The notes: a model not told the origin generated them from the sequence alone. A DNA stretch of 64,000 bases from Actinoplanes utahensis (GCF_016862455.1 NZ_BOMZ01000079.1:62001-126000), one strand, 5' to 3'. Counted from the first letter of the stretch, positions 53,960 through 63,457 are shown. Numbers and translations: made by a program.

Positions 53960-55099
53960 TCAGTAGGACAGCGGCGTCGGTGTGCCGAGCATGGCGGAGC
54001 CGTGGCCGGTCAGCCAGCCTTCGGCGGCCGCGGCGTGCTGACTGAAGGTGTGCATGTCCCGGAACCGGCGCTGGAGCGGCGACGAGTCACGGGCTGCCTG
54101 GCCGCCGCCGGCCCGGTAACAGGCGTCGACAGCCGCGGACGCGGCCTCGGTGACCCAGGCCAGCGTGGCGGAGATCCGGGGCCCGATGGCCGGCACGGTG
54201 GCCGGATCGGAGGCGCACCGCGTCCACAGCTCATCGGCGGTGGACTCCAGCAGGGCCCGTGCGGCGCGTACGGTGACGTCGGCCCGGCCCAGATCGGTCT
54301 GGAAGAGCGGGCTGTCGGCGAGGCGGGCTTTCGCGTACAGCCGCTGTTTGCCCTCGCTGGCGAGGCTGGTGGTGGCGTCGAGGGCGCCCTGGGCGATACC
54401 GACCGCGACGGCGCCGAGGTGCAGGACGAAGTGCATCAGCGGTGCCACGTAACCGGGCCCGGGGATGCAGGAGACGCCGGCGAACAGGTCGAAGGTGTGC
54501 TCGTCGGGGACCGGGATGTCGCGGATCTCGATGTCGTGGGAGCCGGTTCCGCGCAGCCCCAGCACGTGCCAGGTGTCGACGATCCTGGCCTGCGAGGCGG
54601 GCACCAGCATCGACCGCAGCTCCGGTGCCGCGGTGGACGGCTCGGCCGGAAGGACCACACAGTTGCCGAACAGCCAGTCGGCGTGGGTGCTGCCGCTGGC
54701 GAACGCCCACCGGCCGTCGGTCAGGTAGCCGTCGGCGGTGCGGGTGGCGGTGCCCTGCGGGTTGAAGCCGCCGGCGACGACCACGTCGGGGCCGGCGGCG
54801 TACATCTTGTCGAAGGTGTCCCGAGCCAGGAAGGCGAGCAACTGCGGCGTCTCCGAGCCGATCATCACGGTCCAGCCGACAGCCGGATCTGCGGTGGCCA
54901 GGGCCTCCAGGACAGCCATGCCGGTCCGCAGGTCGATCTCGTGGCCGCCGTGGCTGCGGGGCACGAACATTCGGAGGAGACCCGCCGCCCGCAGCTCGGC
55001 GATCAGGTCGTCGGGCAGTCGCCGTGCCTCGTCGAACTCGGCGGCGCGGGCTCGCAGTGACGGCGCCATGGTCCGGGCGCGGCTCACCAGGTCATGCAT
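53960..55099 (-). CDS. Acyl-CoA-dehydrogenase-fold flavoprotein (HpaB/DszC-like monooxygenase group)
   Basis: The 379-residue protein has the all-helical N-terminus, beta middle and helical C-terminus of acyl-CoA dehydrogenases (R-R-L-P-D-D-L-I-A-E-L-R-A-A-G-L-L-R-M; W-A-F-A-S-G-S-T-H-A-D-W; R-G-T-G-S-H-D-I). The T-G-S-H-D motif and the lack of the catalytic Glu of dehydrogenases fit the group of two-component flavin monooxygenases (DszC, p-hydroxyphenylacetate hydroxylase C2) more than a fatty-acid enzyme. It needs reduced flavin from a separate reductase; the NAD(P)H:quinone-type gene at 58289 is a weak candidate. A broken TetR gene lies directly upstream. Confidence 0.85.
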   Translation of the reverse strand: MHDLVSRARTMAPSLRARAAEFDEARRLPDDLIAELRAAGLLRMFVPRSHGGHEIDLRTGMAVLEALATADPAVGWTVMIGSETPQLLAFLARDTFDKMYAAGPDVVVAGGFNPQGTATRTADGYLTDGRWAFASGSTHADWLFGNCVVLPAEPSTAAPELRSMLVPASQARIVDTWHVLGLRGTGSHDIEIRDIPVPDEHTFDLFAGVSCIPGPGYVAPLMHFVLHLGAVAVGIAQGALDATTSLASEGKQRLYAKARLADSPLFQTDLGRADVTVRAARALLESTADELWTRCASDPATVPAIGPRISATLAWVTEAASAAVDACYRAGGGQAARDSSPLQRRFRDMHTFSQHAAAAEGWLTGHGSAMLGTPTPLSY

Positions 55100-55139
55100 G
55101 TTCTTCTCCTACCGGGATACGGTGTTCCGCCACTCATCA

Positions 55140-55420
55140 CAGTGGACGGACGAGCCGGCGCGCCAGAGCCGGGCGGTGTCCTGAATCGGACCGGACGGTA
55201 TGGCCGCGCTCCTGGTAGGAAGAGCCCGGGGTGGTCCGGAGAAGGTGCTCACGGGGTGTCCCTGGTCGAAACGGCTGAACTCGTCGATGGAGTCCATGAG
55301 CAGCCACTCGATCACGCGGAGTGCGTAGGTGCGGACCGCTTCGTCGAACAGTTCGGCCTTGGTGCCGAAGGCGGCGTACAGGCTGGAGCTCGTGCGCCGC
55401 GTCCCCGGCGCAACCGTCCA
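55140..55420 (-). pseudogene. Truncated TetR-family regulator
   Basis: On the minus strand the frame from about 55420 reads the end of a TetR HTH, S-S-S-L-Y-A-A-F-G-T-K-A-E-L-F-D-E-A-V, and the start of the next helix (Y-A-L-R-V-I-E-W-L-L). After about 55240 the similarity ends in an Arg/Ser-rich tail. The N-terminal helix of the DNA-binding domain and the whole ligand domain are missing. It probably once controlled the flavoprotein gene just downstream (55099). The remaining bases up to 55497 show nothing. Confidence 0.7.
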
Positions 55421-55497
55421 CGAGCTCAGCGGGCATCACCATGAACCACCGAGCGGGCACCTGTACCGGCGTCCGCTCGATCCGTTCCACAGGTGGA

Positions 55498-56130
55498 TCA
55501 GGGAACGGGCTTGGCTGTGGAGTCCCAGCGCCAGGCGCGTCCTCGACTCTCAGGAGTACGTCCGGTGGCGGCCAGCAGGTCCTGCCAGGGGTCATCGGAA
55601 CGTTCGGCGTGGGCGAAGATGCGATCGAGGCACGGCGCTACGAGCTGTGCCGGCGCCCGGTAGTCGATGTGGTGCGCGCCCAGGATGTCGCGGGTGTGCA
55701 GGACCAGTTCGACGATGCCCATCGCGGCCAGAGCCGAGCGGTCGGGGTTTCCGTACGGATGCCAGCCGGTGCGGTCGGCGGGCGCGCCGGCGATCACCGC
55801 GACCAGAAGACCTCCGACAGCGTCCAGGCAGGTGAGCACCGCCCGTGTTCCACCCTCTTCCTCTGGCCAGAACATGCACGCGGGTCGTCCGGGGGCCGGC
55901 GAGAACTCCATCAGCGGGGTCCAGCCCTCCTGACGGTGTATACCGGACAACTGCATCGCATAGGCGCCCAGGTCGTCCAGGATGTGCGCGATCGTCTCCC
56001 GGCAGGTCCATTCCAGACCGGCCGCCTGCAGCCCCCACCCGTCGTCGGGGATCTGTCGAAGGCCCGCGCGTGCATGCTCCAGCGCTGCCGAGACGAGATT
56101 GCTGTCGGGAAGGCCGATCAAGGTCACCAT
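55498..56130 (-). CDS. DinB/MDMPI-fold protein (mycothiol-dependent type)
   Basis: The 210-residue protein resembles the mycothiol-dependent maleylpyruvate isomerase N-terminal/DinB superfamily. Visible are W-T-C-R-E-T-I-A-H-I-L-D-D (first metal His), and H-P-Y-G-N-P-D-R-S with G-I-V-E-L-V-L-H-T-R-D-I (third His), the usual three-His metal site. Family members use mycothiol as a cofactor in actinomycetes. The substrate is not known. It ends 3 bases from the remnant region and is probably expressed alone. Confidence 0.82.
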   Translation of the reverse strand: MVTLIGLPDSNLVSAALEHARAGLRQIPDDGWGLQAAGLEWTCRETIAHILDDLGAYAMQLSGIHRQEGWTPLMEFSPAPGRPACMFWPEEEGGTRAVLTCLDAVGGLLVAVIAGAPADRTGWHPYGNPDRSALAAMGIVELVLHTRDILGAHHIDYRAPAQLVAPCLDRIFAHAERSDDPWQDLLAATGRTPESRGRAWRWDSTAKPVP

Positions 56131-56389
56131 GAGAGCAGCTTCCCAGCCGTGACGGCTTCCGGCTAACGGAAATCATCTCCCGCATCCGGGGGAGGGGTGA
56201 CGATGCGAGCGGCCGGATGAGTGTGCGCCGTCGTGTCCAGGGTACGAAGGTCGTTGTGCCTGTCGGCGCTGTGCCGATCCTGCTCGCCGCGGGGCCGTCG
56301 GCGTCCACCCATCACCGTGTACGGGAGGATCTGAGAAAAATCACGATCATGACTATTGGCGTACGGGCGACAGCGGCTGCGATGGACTG

Positions 56390-57397
56390 GTGATGACCGT
56401 GGACCACGCGGCCGAAGAGGGTGTGCTGGGATTCGCGCACGCCGCTCTGATCATCGACGCGGGCCTGGACCTGTCTTCGGTGCTGGGCGCGGAGCTGCGC
56501 CGGTCGGCGGAGGTCTACGACGAGGTGCTGCTGATCGTCGGCGACCGTACCCGCGCCGTGCTGGCCGACACGGACGTGCCCGGCGAGGTGGTGAGCTGGG
56601 CTGATCCCGCCGCCTTCTACCAGCGGCTCGGCTCCGCGTACGAAACGTTCCGCCACTATCTCGCCGCGCAGCATCAGGCGGGCCGGCGGGTGCACGTGAT
56701 CGCCGAACCGGATCTGACCAGCACCGTGGACCCCGGGTTCCACGCCGAGCGGGTCGCGGCCTACCTGGCGTACGAAGCCGTCTGCAACGACGCGTACGCG
56801 CTCGGCGGCGGGTCCGCGGTGACCTGTATCTGGGACAGCCGTGACCATGCGGACACCGTCATCGACGCGGTCCGGTCCACGCATTCGTACCTGCTCACCG
56901 CCGCCGGACCGATGTCGTCCCCCGGCTATCTGTCTCCGGAGCGGTACCTGGCCGAACGGCACGAGAGCTCGCTGCGGCCGGCGCCCCCGTACGTGGACCG
57001 CGCAGTGACGCTGTACGAGGTCGCCGAACTCAGCGCCCTGCGTTCGATGCTGGGTGCCTGGACGGCCGAGCACGGCTTCACCGTGCAGGCGACAGAAGAC
57101 GTCATGGTGGCCGTGGTCGAGGTGGCGACCAACGGACTGCGATACGGCGGAGCCCCGGTCCGAATCCGCGCCTGGCGGCACGGTGCGACCTTGATCGTCC
57201 AATGCGACGATGCGGGGGGCCACCCGATCCCGGTCACCGCCGGCTACCACCGCCCTCATCCGCTCGCCGCGGTCACCGGCGGCCGTGGGCTGTGGCTGGC
57301 CCGCCAGCTCGCCGACGTGGCCGTGATGTCCTCGGCGCCGGGCCGGACCTCGGTGCGGCTCTACTTCCCGCGACAGCTCATGCAGCCACCGTCCTGA
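56390..57397 (+). CDS. MEDS-domain sensor with HATPase (anti-sigma kinase-like)
   Basis: The 335-residue protein starts with a MEDS (methanogen/methylotroph, DcmR sensory) domain (about 10-190; A-A-L-I-I-D, Y-D-E-V-L-L-I-V-G, R-R-V-H-V-I-A-E-P and Y-E-A-V-C-N-D-A-Y). The C-terminus (about 210-330) is a GHKL ATPase of the RsbW/SpoIIAB kind, with V-V-E-V-A-T-N-G-L-R-Y-G (N-box) and G-G-R-G-L-W-L-A-R-Q-L (G-box). It may phosphorylate or hold an anti-anti-sigma partner. A paralogue lies at 63458. It is followed 83 bases later by a GAF-ANTAR gene, a likely partner in signalling. Confidence 0.9.
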   Translation: MMTVDHAAEEGVLGFAHAALIIDAGLDLSSVLGAELRRSAEVYDEVLLIVGDRTRAVLADTDVPGEVVSWADPAAFYQRLGSAYETFRHYLAAQHQAGRRVHVIAEPDLTSTVDPGFHAERVAAYLAYEAVCNDAYALGGGSAVTCIWDSRDHADTVIDAVRSTHSYLLTAAGPMSSPGYLSPERYLAERHESSLRPAPPYVDRAVTLYEVAELSALRSMLGAWTAEHGFTVQATEDVMVAVVEVATNGLRYGGAPVRIRAWRHGATLIVQCDDAGGHPIPVTAGYHRPHPLAAVTGGRGLWLARQLADVAVMSSAPGRTSVRLYFPRQLMQPPS

Positions 57398-57480
57398 CCA
57401 TGCGACGCCCGGTGGTGTGGGAATTCGGTCATTAGGGTACTTTGCGGTCTCGCTTGACTCGCTCCTGGAGAGGCGGCACG

Positions 57481-58218
57481 GTGACGAGACCATCAGCGCG
57501 GATTCCCATCGACCTGAGGCAGCCGTTGGTCAAGGCGCTCGCGGGGCTGGCCGACACGCCGGACGATGTGCCCGGCCTGGACGCTGATCTGCAGAAGGTG
57601 GCGCGGTTGGCCGCTGATCGGATCACCGGCATCGCCTATGCGGCGATCAGCCGACGTCCTGGCGACGGCTGCTGCACTGTCGCGGTCGGTGGCGACCTGG
57701 TGCAAACCGTCGAGGAGGCGTCCGGGGCCGCCGGCGAGGAGAAGGCGCCGCGGCATACCGGCGATGCCGCGGCCACGACGACGGCCTGGCCCGGGTTCCG
57801 CGAGAAGGCAGCAGACTGGGGCCTGGGTATGGTGTCGGTGCCGCTTTTCACCGGCAGTGGCGCCACGATCGCCACCCTCGATCTGTACGGGCGTGATGCT
57901 GCGGTGATGGCGCCGCTGACGGCGGGGATCTGCGCTGCTTACGATCCGGACCTGTGGTGGCTCGACGAGTCCGGCGACGGGCCGTCGATGGATTCCGGCG
58001 GCGCGGAATTGGTCGCCGGATTCGCGGAGGCACTGTCGGTGCGCTCGACCATCCAGCTCGCCCTCACCTTGATCGGAAAGGGGGAGAGGGTCGACGCTCG
58101 GTGTGCTTATCTCACCCTGCGCATGCGAGCCGCGGGCGAAGGTGTCCTCCTGCGGTCGGCCGCTTCGGCGGTCATCGCGTCCAGCCTCGGGAACCAGTCG
58201 GCCGGCGACACGACATAG
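57481..58218 (+). CDS. GAF-ANTAR regulator
   Basis: The 245-residue protein from GTG 57481 (GGAGAGG upstream) has a GAF-like sensor domain (about 25-165; L-A-A-D-R-I-T-G-I-A-Y-A-A-I-S-R-R, then G-M-V-S-V-P-L-F, A-T-L-D-L-Y-G) and a C-terminal ANTAR RNA-binding domain (about 185-240; R-S-T-I-Q-L-A-L-T-L-I-G-K-G, then A-Y-L-T-L-R-M-R-A-A). The ANTAR domain binds twin hairpins in mRNA leaders and stops termination. The usual A-K-G motif is altered to A-L-T, so it may be divergent. Confidence 0.82.
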   Translation: MTRPSARIPIDLRQPLVKALAGLADTPDDVPGLDADLQKVARLAADRITGIAYAAISRRPGDGCCTVAVGGDLVQTVEEASGAAGEEKAPRHTGDAAATTTAWPGFREKAADWGLGMVSVPLFTGSGATIATLDLYGRDAAVMAPLTAGICAAYDPDLWWLDESGDGPSMDSGGAELVAGFAEALSVRSTIQLALTLIGKGERVDARCAYLTLRMRAAGEGVLLRSAASAVIASSLGNQSAGDTT

Positions 58219-58288
58219 AACCCCCTGCCGCCGAAGTCTTTCCGAGAACGGGAAGGCGCTCGCCCCGCAGGCCGGGACGCGGACCTTC

Positions 58289-59086
58289 TCAGGCGCGACG
58301 GGCGGAGTGAATGCCGAGATCGGTACGCCCCGGCAGGAGATCCTCGCGCAGGGCCCGGGTTCCCTGGTAGTCGCCATCGCGCAGGCGCCGGAACGGCAGG
58401 GTGGGCTCGGCATCGACGGTGCGCAGCCGCTCTCGCAGTCGCGTGGTCTCGCGTTCGACAGCGGCGGCGTCCAGACTGTCGGCGTCGTGGACGACGTGCA
58501 GGTCGAGCACGTCGATGCCGACGTACCAGAGCACGCCGTGGGTGACGGGGAACAGCAGGGATTCGATGTCGCCGCTGATGCCGCGCGGGCCGATCGATGC
58601 GGCGTCTTCGCCGGCGGTCACCACGATCAGCGCCCGGCGTCCGGCGAGGCCGCCGTCGCCGTAGCGGCGCGGCAGCCCGTCGTCGTCGACGTCGCCGTAG
58701 GCGAATCCGCTGGTGAGCACCCGGTCGAACCAGCCTTTGAGGATCGCGGGCGGCCCGTACCACCACAGTGGGAACTGGATGACCAGCAACTCCGCCGCGG
58801 CCAGTTTCGCCTGCTCGTCACGCACGTCGGCGGGCAGTTCGCCGCGGGTGTACGCCTCGCCGGCCAGTTCGGCGATGTTGCCGGGTTTCGCGGCCAGCTC
58901 ACCCAGGTCGCGGTCGCTGAGCACCGGGTCGAAGCCCTGCGCGTACAGATCGGAGGTCTGCACCCGATAGCGAGCGGCCAGCGCCTCGGTGCCCGCCTGA
59001 AGGAGGTGAGCGTTGAAGGATTCCCGGCGGGGGTGCGCGTACACCCAGAGGGCGTTGCCTGTCTCGGGGGTGTGGGTGATCGTCAT
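58289..59086 (-). CDS. NAD(P)H:quinone-oxidoreductase-like flavodoxin-fold protein
   Basis: The 265-residue protein is a KefF/NQO1-type flavodoxin-fold reductase: Y-A-H-P-R-R-E-S-F-N-A at the start for FMN/FAD phosphate binding, V-I-Q-F-P-L-W-W-Y-G-P-P-A-I-L-K-G-W in the middle, and G-F-A-Y-G-D. It should reduce quinones with NAD(P)H in two electrons. The ATG overlaps the TGA of the upstream TetR gene by 4 bases, so the pair is one operon and the TetR protein most likely controls it in answer to a quinone or electrophile. Confidence 0.93.
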   Translation of the reverse strand: MTITHTPETGNALWVYAHPRRESFNAHLLQAGTEALAARYRVQTSDLYAQGFDPVLSDRDLGELAAKPGNIAELAGEAYTRGELPADVRDEQAKLAAAELLVIQFPLWWYGPPAILKGWFDRVLTSGFAYGDVDDDGLPRRYGDGGLAGRRALIVVTAGEDAASIGPRGISGDIESLLFPVTHGVLWYVGIDVLDLHVVHDADSLDAAAVERETTRLRERLRTVDAEPTLPFRRLRDGDYQGTRALREDLLPGRTDLGIHSARRA

Positions 59087-59700
59087 GAGGTCTCCTCGCT
59101 CGTGGGGTGCCGGTTCTCGGTGGCGACCGCCGTGACGACGCGGGCAAGCGCGTCGCGGGCGCGTTCGGGGCTGATCCGCCCGTCGAGGGCGCTGCGGGCG
59201 AGGGCGTCGCCGGCGCCGACGATGGCCTGCAGTCCCGCCGTGTCGATGGGGCCGGCCAGCGGCGTGAGCGCCTCGCGGCACATGTCGAGGTAGGCCGCTT
59301 CGGCCTCCTGGCGCAGCCGGTTGAGGGTTGCCGAGCCGGTCAGCGCGGCGACGACGTCGGCCAGCTCTCGGCCTTCGGCGAGGCAGCAGTCGATGTACGC
59401 CCCCGCGACCAGGTCCGCCACCGGCGGCAGGTCGGGCTCGGTCTCGCCGAGCGCGGCGCGCAGCGTCTCGCGCTGGCGGGCCTCGAACTCGCGGTACAGC
59501 TCGGCGAGGACGCCGTCCCGGTCGCCGAAGTGGTCGTAGACCAGGGGTTTGGTCACTCCGGCGCGGTCGGCGAGCCGGGCCAGGGTGAACTCGCCGGTGC
59601 CGGCGTCGCGGATGAGCTCGCGGGCGACCTGCAGCAGTTGGGTGTGCCGCTGCTGCTTGGACATCCTGCGGCGCGGGCTCACCGGGGACGGCTCACTCAT
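59083..59700 (-). CDS. TetR-family repressor
   Basis: The 205-residue protein has an intact TetR HTH near residues 15-65 (R-H-T-Q-L-L-Q-V-A-R-E-L-I, then A-R-L-A-D-R-A-G-V-T-K-P-L-V-Y-D-H-F-G-D-R-D-G-V-L) and a helical ligand domain. It overlaps the reductase start and should repress the operon through the AT-rich palindrome at 59731-59749. Confidence 0.94.
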   Translation of the reverse strand: MSEPSPVSPRRRMSKQQRHTQLLQVARELIRDAGTGEFTLARLADRAGVTKPLVYDHFGDRDGVLAELYREFEARQRETLRAALGETEPDLPPVADLVAGAYIDCCLAEGRELADVVAALTGSATLNRLRQEAEAAYLDMCREALTPLAGPIDTAGLQAIVGAGDALARSALDGRISPERARDALARVVTAVATENRHPTSEETS

Positions 59701-59730
59701 CCGGCCTCCGTCAACTCGAGATCAGCAGAA

Positions 59731-59749
59731 GTTACTTTTAGTAAGTTAC
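59731..59749 (-). promoter_or_regulatory. Probable TetR operator
   Basis: GTTACTTTTAGTAAGTTAC has the palindrome TTACT-TTT-AGTAA (59732-59744) and an outer GTTAC/GTAAC-like repeat. It is about 30 bases upstream of the TetR start and much richer in A/T than its surroundings. The rest of the 59701-60027 gap shows nothing further. Confidence 0.6.
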
Positions 59750-60027
59750 CATAAGTAGCTTAGCCCTGCAGGCCCCGCCGTGCCTGAATCACTGCCGTCC
59801 ACGCCGGTGCCAACCCCTGTTTGGCGGAATCCACTCAGGGCAATACGTCCTCGACGGCAACGGATGACCGTTGCGCGACGAATCTCGTCCATCGGCTACC
59901 TGGTCAGCCGCGGCCCGGCGAAGTCAGGCAGCCGTGACCCCGCCGACGCCTGACGAATGCCGACGGCCGCCGCCGACCCCGGACGGGGCCGGCGGCGGCC
60001 GATTTCTGCACGGAAAGGGACTCTCCC

Positions 60028-60996
60028 GTGGATGTCATGACCATTACCGGCCCTCAACGATCAGCCGTTGTCGTGAACCCGGTGAAAGTGCCCGACCTCG
60101 ACGTGCTGCGCCGTACCGTCACCGATGCCCTCACCGCGCAGGGCTGGCCGGAGCCGATGTGGCTCGAGACGACCGTCGACGACCCCGGCGCCGGCCAGGC
60201 CCGCCAGGCGGTCCGCGACGGCGCCGAACTCGTCCTGGCGTGCGGTGGCGACGGCACCGTGATGGCCTGCGTGACCGCCCTCGCCGGCTCCGACGTCGCG
60301 CTGGCCGTGCTGCCCGCCGGTACCGGCAACCTGCTGGCCGCCAACCTCGGGCTCTCCGGAGACCTCGCCACCGGCCTCGAGGTCGTCCTGCAGGGCGGGC
60401 GCCGCCGCATCGACGTGGGAGCGGTCGGCGAGCAGAGCTTCGCGGTGATGGCCGGCATGGGCTTCGACGCCCACATGCTCGACGCCACCAGCGACACCGC
60501 CAAGAAGCACATCGGCTGGCTCGCCTATGTCGCCGGAGCCGTCCAGCACCTCCGCGACCGCCCCATGCACCTGCGCATCACCCTCGACGACAAGCCGTCC
60601 TTCACCCGCCGGCCCCGTACCGTCATCGTCGGCAACGTCGGCCGGCTGCAGGGCGGCATGCGACTGCTCAGCGAGGCACGACCCGACGACGGCCTGCTCG
60701 ACGTCGCCATCCTCAGCCCGCGCACCCTGCGCCACTGGGCCGCCCTCGGCTGGGGCGTGCTGCGCCGCAAACAGCGCGTGCCGCGCATGGAGACGTACAC
60801 CGCCACCCGCGTGCAGATCCGCAGCAAGCGCGCGCAGCCCCGCCAGCTCGACGGGGATCTCATCGACCCGGGCAAGGACCTGCTGGTCACCGTACGGCCG
60901 AAGGCACTGCTGCTCTGTGTGCCCCAGCCCGCCACCGATCCCGACCTCACCCACGACGCGAACGCGGTCGAGCACGACGCCCACGAGGTGCGCTGA
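60028..60996 (+). CDS. Diacylglycerol kinase-family lipid kinase
   Basis: The 322-residue protein is a DAGK/sphingosine-kinase fold enzyme. The nucleotide site shows A-C-G-G-D-G-T-V (G-G-D-G-T) and the following A-V-L-P-A-G-T-G-N-L-L-A; the later M-G-F-D-A block and the C-terminal beta domain with Q-L-D-G-D-L-I are present. It phosphorylates a lipid alcohol such as diacylglycerol. GTG 60028 with GGAAAGGGA upstream was chosen. It converges with the sensor kinase gene (33 bases). Confidence 0.92.
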   Translation: MDVMTITGPQRSAVVVNPVKVPDLDVLRRTVTDALTAQGWPEPMWLETTVDDPGAGQARQAVRDGAELVLACGGDGTVMACVTALAGSDVALAVLPAGTGNLLAANLGLSGDLATGLEVVLQGGRRRIDVGAVGEQSFAVMAGMGFDAHMLDATSDTAKKHIGWLAYVAGAVQHLRDRPMHLRITLDDKPSFTRRPRTVIVGNVGRLQGGMRLLSEARPDDGLLDVAILSPRTLRHWAALGWGVLRRKQRVPRMETYTATRVQIRSKRAQPRQLDGDLIDPGKDLLVTVRPKALLLCVPQPATDPDLTHDANAVEHDAHEVR

Positions 60997-61029
60997 TTCG
61001 GATGCCGGATCGCGGTTCGGGTGGGGGGA

Positions 61030-63156
61030 TCAGGTCGCCGCCGGCCGGCTGCCTGCGGTGGCGGGTCGGCCGGTGGGCAGGCGGACGGTGAAGGTGGTGG
61101 CGGCTTCGTCGGGTTCGCTGACGGTGATGGTGCCGCCGTGTTGTTCGACGATGGTCCGGGCGACGGTGAGGCCGAGGCCGGTGCCGGGGATGCCGCCGTG
61201 GCGGGCGGTGTCGCTGCGGAAGAACATCTCGAACAGCTGGTCGCGGTCGTCGGCGGGGATGCGGTCTCCGGTGTTCGACACGGCCAGTGTGAGGACATGC
61301 GGGTCGGCGTGCAGGTTGATTCCGACAGTGCTGCCGGCGCCGGCCCAGGTGAGCGCGTTGGAGAGCAGTTCGTCGACGACTTGTCGCAGCCGGTCGGGGT
61401 CTCCGTGCAACGGCGCCGTGGGTGGCGTGTTCGTCTCGATCGCGATGTCGGCGGTCGAGGCCGCTCGGGCGGCGTCGACCGCCGCGTGCACCACAGTGAT
61501 CAGGTCCATGGGTTGCGTGTTCAGGTCGATATGCCCGGAACGCATACCGGAGACATCGAGTAGTTTCATGACGATGCCGTGCAGGGCGTCGGTGTTACGC
61601 CGCATCACCTGCAGCATGGACCGCTGGTCCTCGGTCGTGCTCGGGTCGTCGAGCATCACCTCGGTGTAGGCCTGCACGCTGGTCAGCGGAGTCCGGAGCT
61701 CGTGACCGACCAGGGCGATGTACTCGTCGCGGGCCCGGTCGAGTTCGGCGGCGAGGCGTTCGGCGCGGCGGCGGGCGAGGAACTCGCCGAGGTGCGCCCC
61801 GACGCCGGTCATGATCGCGGTGCGGGTGTCGTCCGGGCTTTCGGCGGTGGTGCTGTAGCAGGCCAGCACTGCCAGGATGACCGAGCCGCTGGGGACGGGG
61901 ATGGCCAGGGCGGTGCGCAGCGGGCCCCAATCGGTGGTCTGCTGTGCGGCGTCCGGGTGTGCGGGCAGGTTCGCGGCCCATACCGGTTCCGAGGTCTGCC
62001 AAGCGCGGCCGGGGATGCCTTGGCCGTGCAGGAGCGGGTCGGCCGGCCGGGACGGCACGTCGTAGCCGGGCTCGGCCCAGCAGCCGGCACGGCGCAGCAC
62101 CTGGGCGACGTCGTCGACGGTCCACAGTTCCACCATCACCCAGCCGGCCATCCGCCCGAGAACCTCGACGACCTGGGCCAGGATCTCGTCTGCCGGGTTC
62201 GGCTTGGAGATCAGGCGGGAGATCTCCAGTTCGCATTCCTTGTAGCGGGCGGCGCGGCGGTGCAGGGTCACTTCGTGCAACGCGACCACCGCGGCCAGAC
62301 CCGGCTGGCCGGTGACCGGCCGGCCGTTGGCCCGGAAGTGGCGCCGTGGCGCTGCGGGCGTGCGGACCACCATCTCGGCGTCGCGGACCCGTTGCCCTCG
62401 CAGCGCGCGTACCAGCGGCAGCTCCTGGCCGTGCATGCGCCTGCCGTCGGGGTGGAACACCGCCTGGCGCTGCGCCCACTGGTCGGCCGGTATCCCGTCG
62501 AGCAGGTCACCGAACAGCCGTCGGGCGCCCTCGTTGAACAGGACCGGCAGTCCCGCGGCGTCGCAGCCGACGACGGCGGTGTCGAGGCTGTCGAGCAGCG
62601 CGTGCAGCGTCTCGTTCTGCTGTTGCAACTCGTGGCGGGCGAAGACTTCGGCGGCCATCTGTTCGGTACGGGTCCGCAGTTGCGCGGTGAGCTCGTCCAC
62701 CGCCGGAGAGTGCTGCCGGGCCTGCATGAAGGCGGTGACGTCCTCGGTGCGGTGCAGGATCCAGCGCAGTCTGCCGTCGGGGCCGAACACCGGTGCGTTG
62801 GCCGGCGCCCAGTAGCGGGTGTCGAAGCCGCCGTCCGGGCGGGGGATGTCGTACTTCTGGATCGCCATCACGTCGGTGGCCCGCTCACTGAGGACACGTC
62901 GCAGCGAGGCGCCCCACATGCTCACACCGCTGGCCGACGGGTCGTCGGGGTTGTCGGGGAACGCGTCGAAGACGGGCCGGCCCACCAGTTCGTCACGGCG
63001 GCGCATGGTAGCGGCCAGGTACGCCTGGTTGGCCTCGACGATCACCAGACTCGGGTCCAGCACGAGCACCGGCGTCGGCACCGCCAGGAACAACGACCGA
63101 TGATCGACACCGACCGTGCGACCGGGCGCTCCGTCGTTCTCGCTCACTTCCCCCAT
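61030..63156 (-). CDS. PAS-GAF sensor histidine kinase
   Basis: The 708-residue protein has no membrane segment. In order: a PAS domain (about 25-150; P-V-L-V-L-D-P-S-L-V-I-V-E-A-N), a second PAS-like domain (about 190-320), a GAF domain (about 335-460; W-V-M-V-E-L-W-T-V), then HisKA with H485 in G-H-E-L-R-T-P-L, and HATPase with the N-box D-E-L-L-S-N-A-L and G-box G-T-G-L-G-L. It is a cytoplasmic two-component kinase; no response regulator gene is beside it. ATG 63156 is taken although no good ribosome site is visible. Confidence 0.9.
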   Translation of the reverse strand: MGEVSENDGAPGRTVGVDHRSLFLAVPTPVLVLDPSLVIVEANQAYLAATMRRRDELVGRPVFDAFPDNPDDPSASGVSMWGASLRRVLSERATDVMAIQKYDIPRPDGGFDTRYWAPANAPVFGPDGRLRWILHRTEDVTAFMQARQHSPAVDELTAQLRTRTEQMAAEVFARHELQQQNETLHALLDSLDTAVVGCDAAGLPVLFNEGARRLFGDLLDGIPADQWAQRQAVFHPDGRRMHGQELPLVRALRGQRVRDAEMVVRTPAAPRRHFRANGRPVTGQPGLAAVVALHEVTLHRRAARYKECELEISRLISKPNPADEILAQVVEVLGRMAGWVMVELWTVDDVAQVLRRAGCWAEPGYDVPSRPADPLLHGQGIPGRAWQTSEPVWAANLPAHPDAAQQTTDWGPLRTALAIPVPSGSVILAVLACYSTTAESPDDTRTAIMTGVGAHLGEFLARRRAERLAAELDRARDEYIALVGHELRTPLTSVQAYTEVMLDDPSTTEDQRSMLQVMRRNTDALHGIVMKLLDVSGMRSGHIDLNTQPMDLITVVHAAVDAARAASTADIAIETNTPPTAPLHGDPDRLRQVVDELLSNALTWAGAGSTVGINLHADPHVLTLAVSNTGDRIPADDRDQLFEMFFRSDTARHGGIPGTGLGLTVARTIVEQHGGTITVSEPDEAATTFTVRLPTGRPATAGSRPAAT

Positions 63157-63457
63157 CACTGCATGATATCCAATACCCGAAAAGTCGTAATTTTCCAGTA
63201 GGCCCTGACCGTGCCCCTCGCGTTGACGGCCCGGCAGCGCGCGGTGGCGATACCGGCGGTCACGGGCCTGCTCGAGGAGCTGTGCTGACCGGTCGTCTGC
63301 CCGGATTCCGGGCATGGCCCGCTCTGGTTCGGGTAGGACCTTTCATGCCCGTTCGGTCATTCTGTGGCAACCTCGCGGGTGCCCGCTGCTTCCGGTACAG
63401 AAACTCGGCGATCATGGCGACTGGTGCAAAGGCCCCCTCACCTGTGATGGTCATGTC
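63157..63457. other. Divergent intergenic region
   Basis: About 300 bases between the start of the sensor kinase (minus) and the MEDS gene (plus), so it must hold both promoters. A short frame from GTG 63212 (about 25 codons) is seen, but there is no support that it is a gene. No palindrome of note. Confidence 0.5.

Noticed and set aside
63212..63290. Short frame of about 25 codons before the last gene
   Set aside because: No ribosome site, no homology and too short to separate from chance in this base composition.
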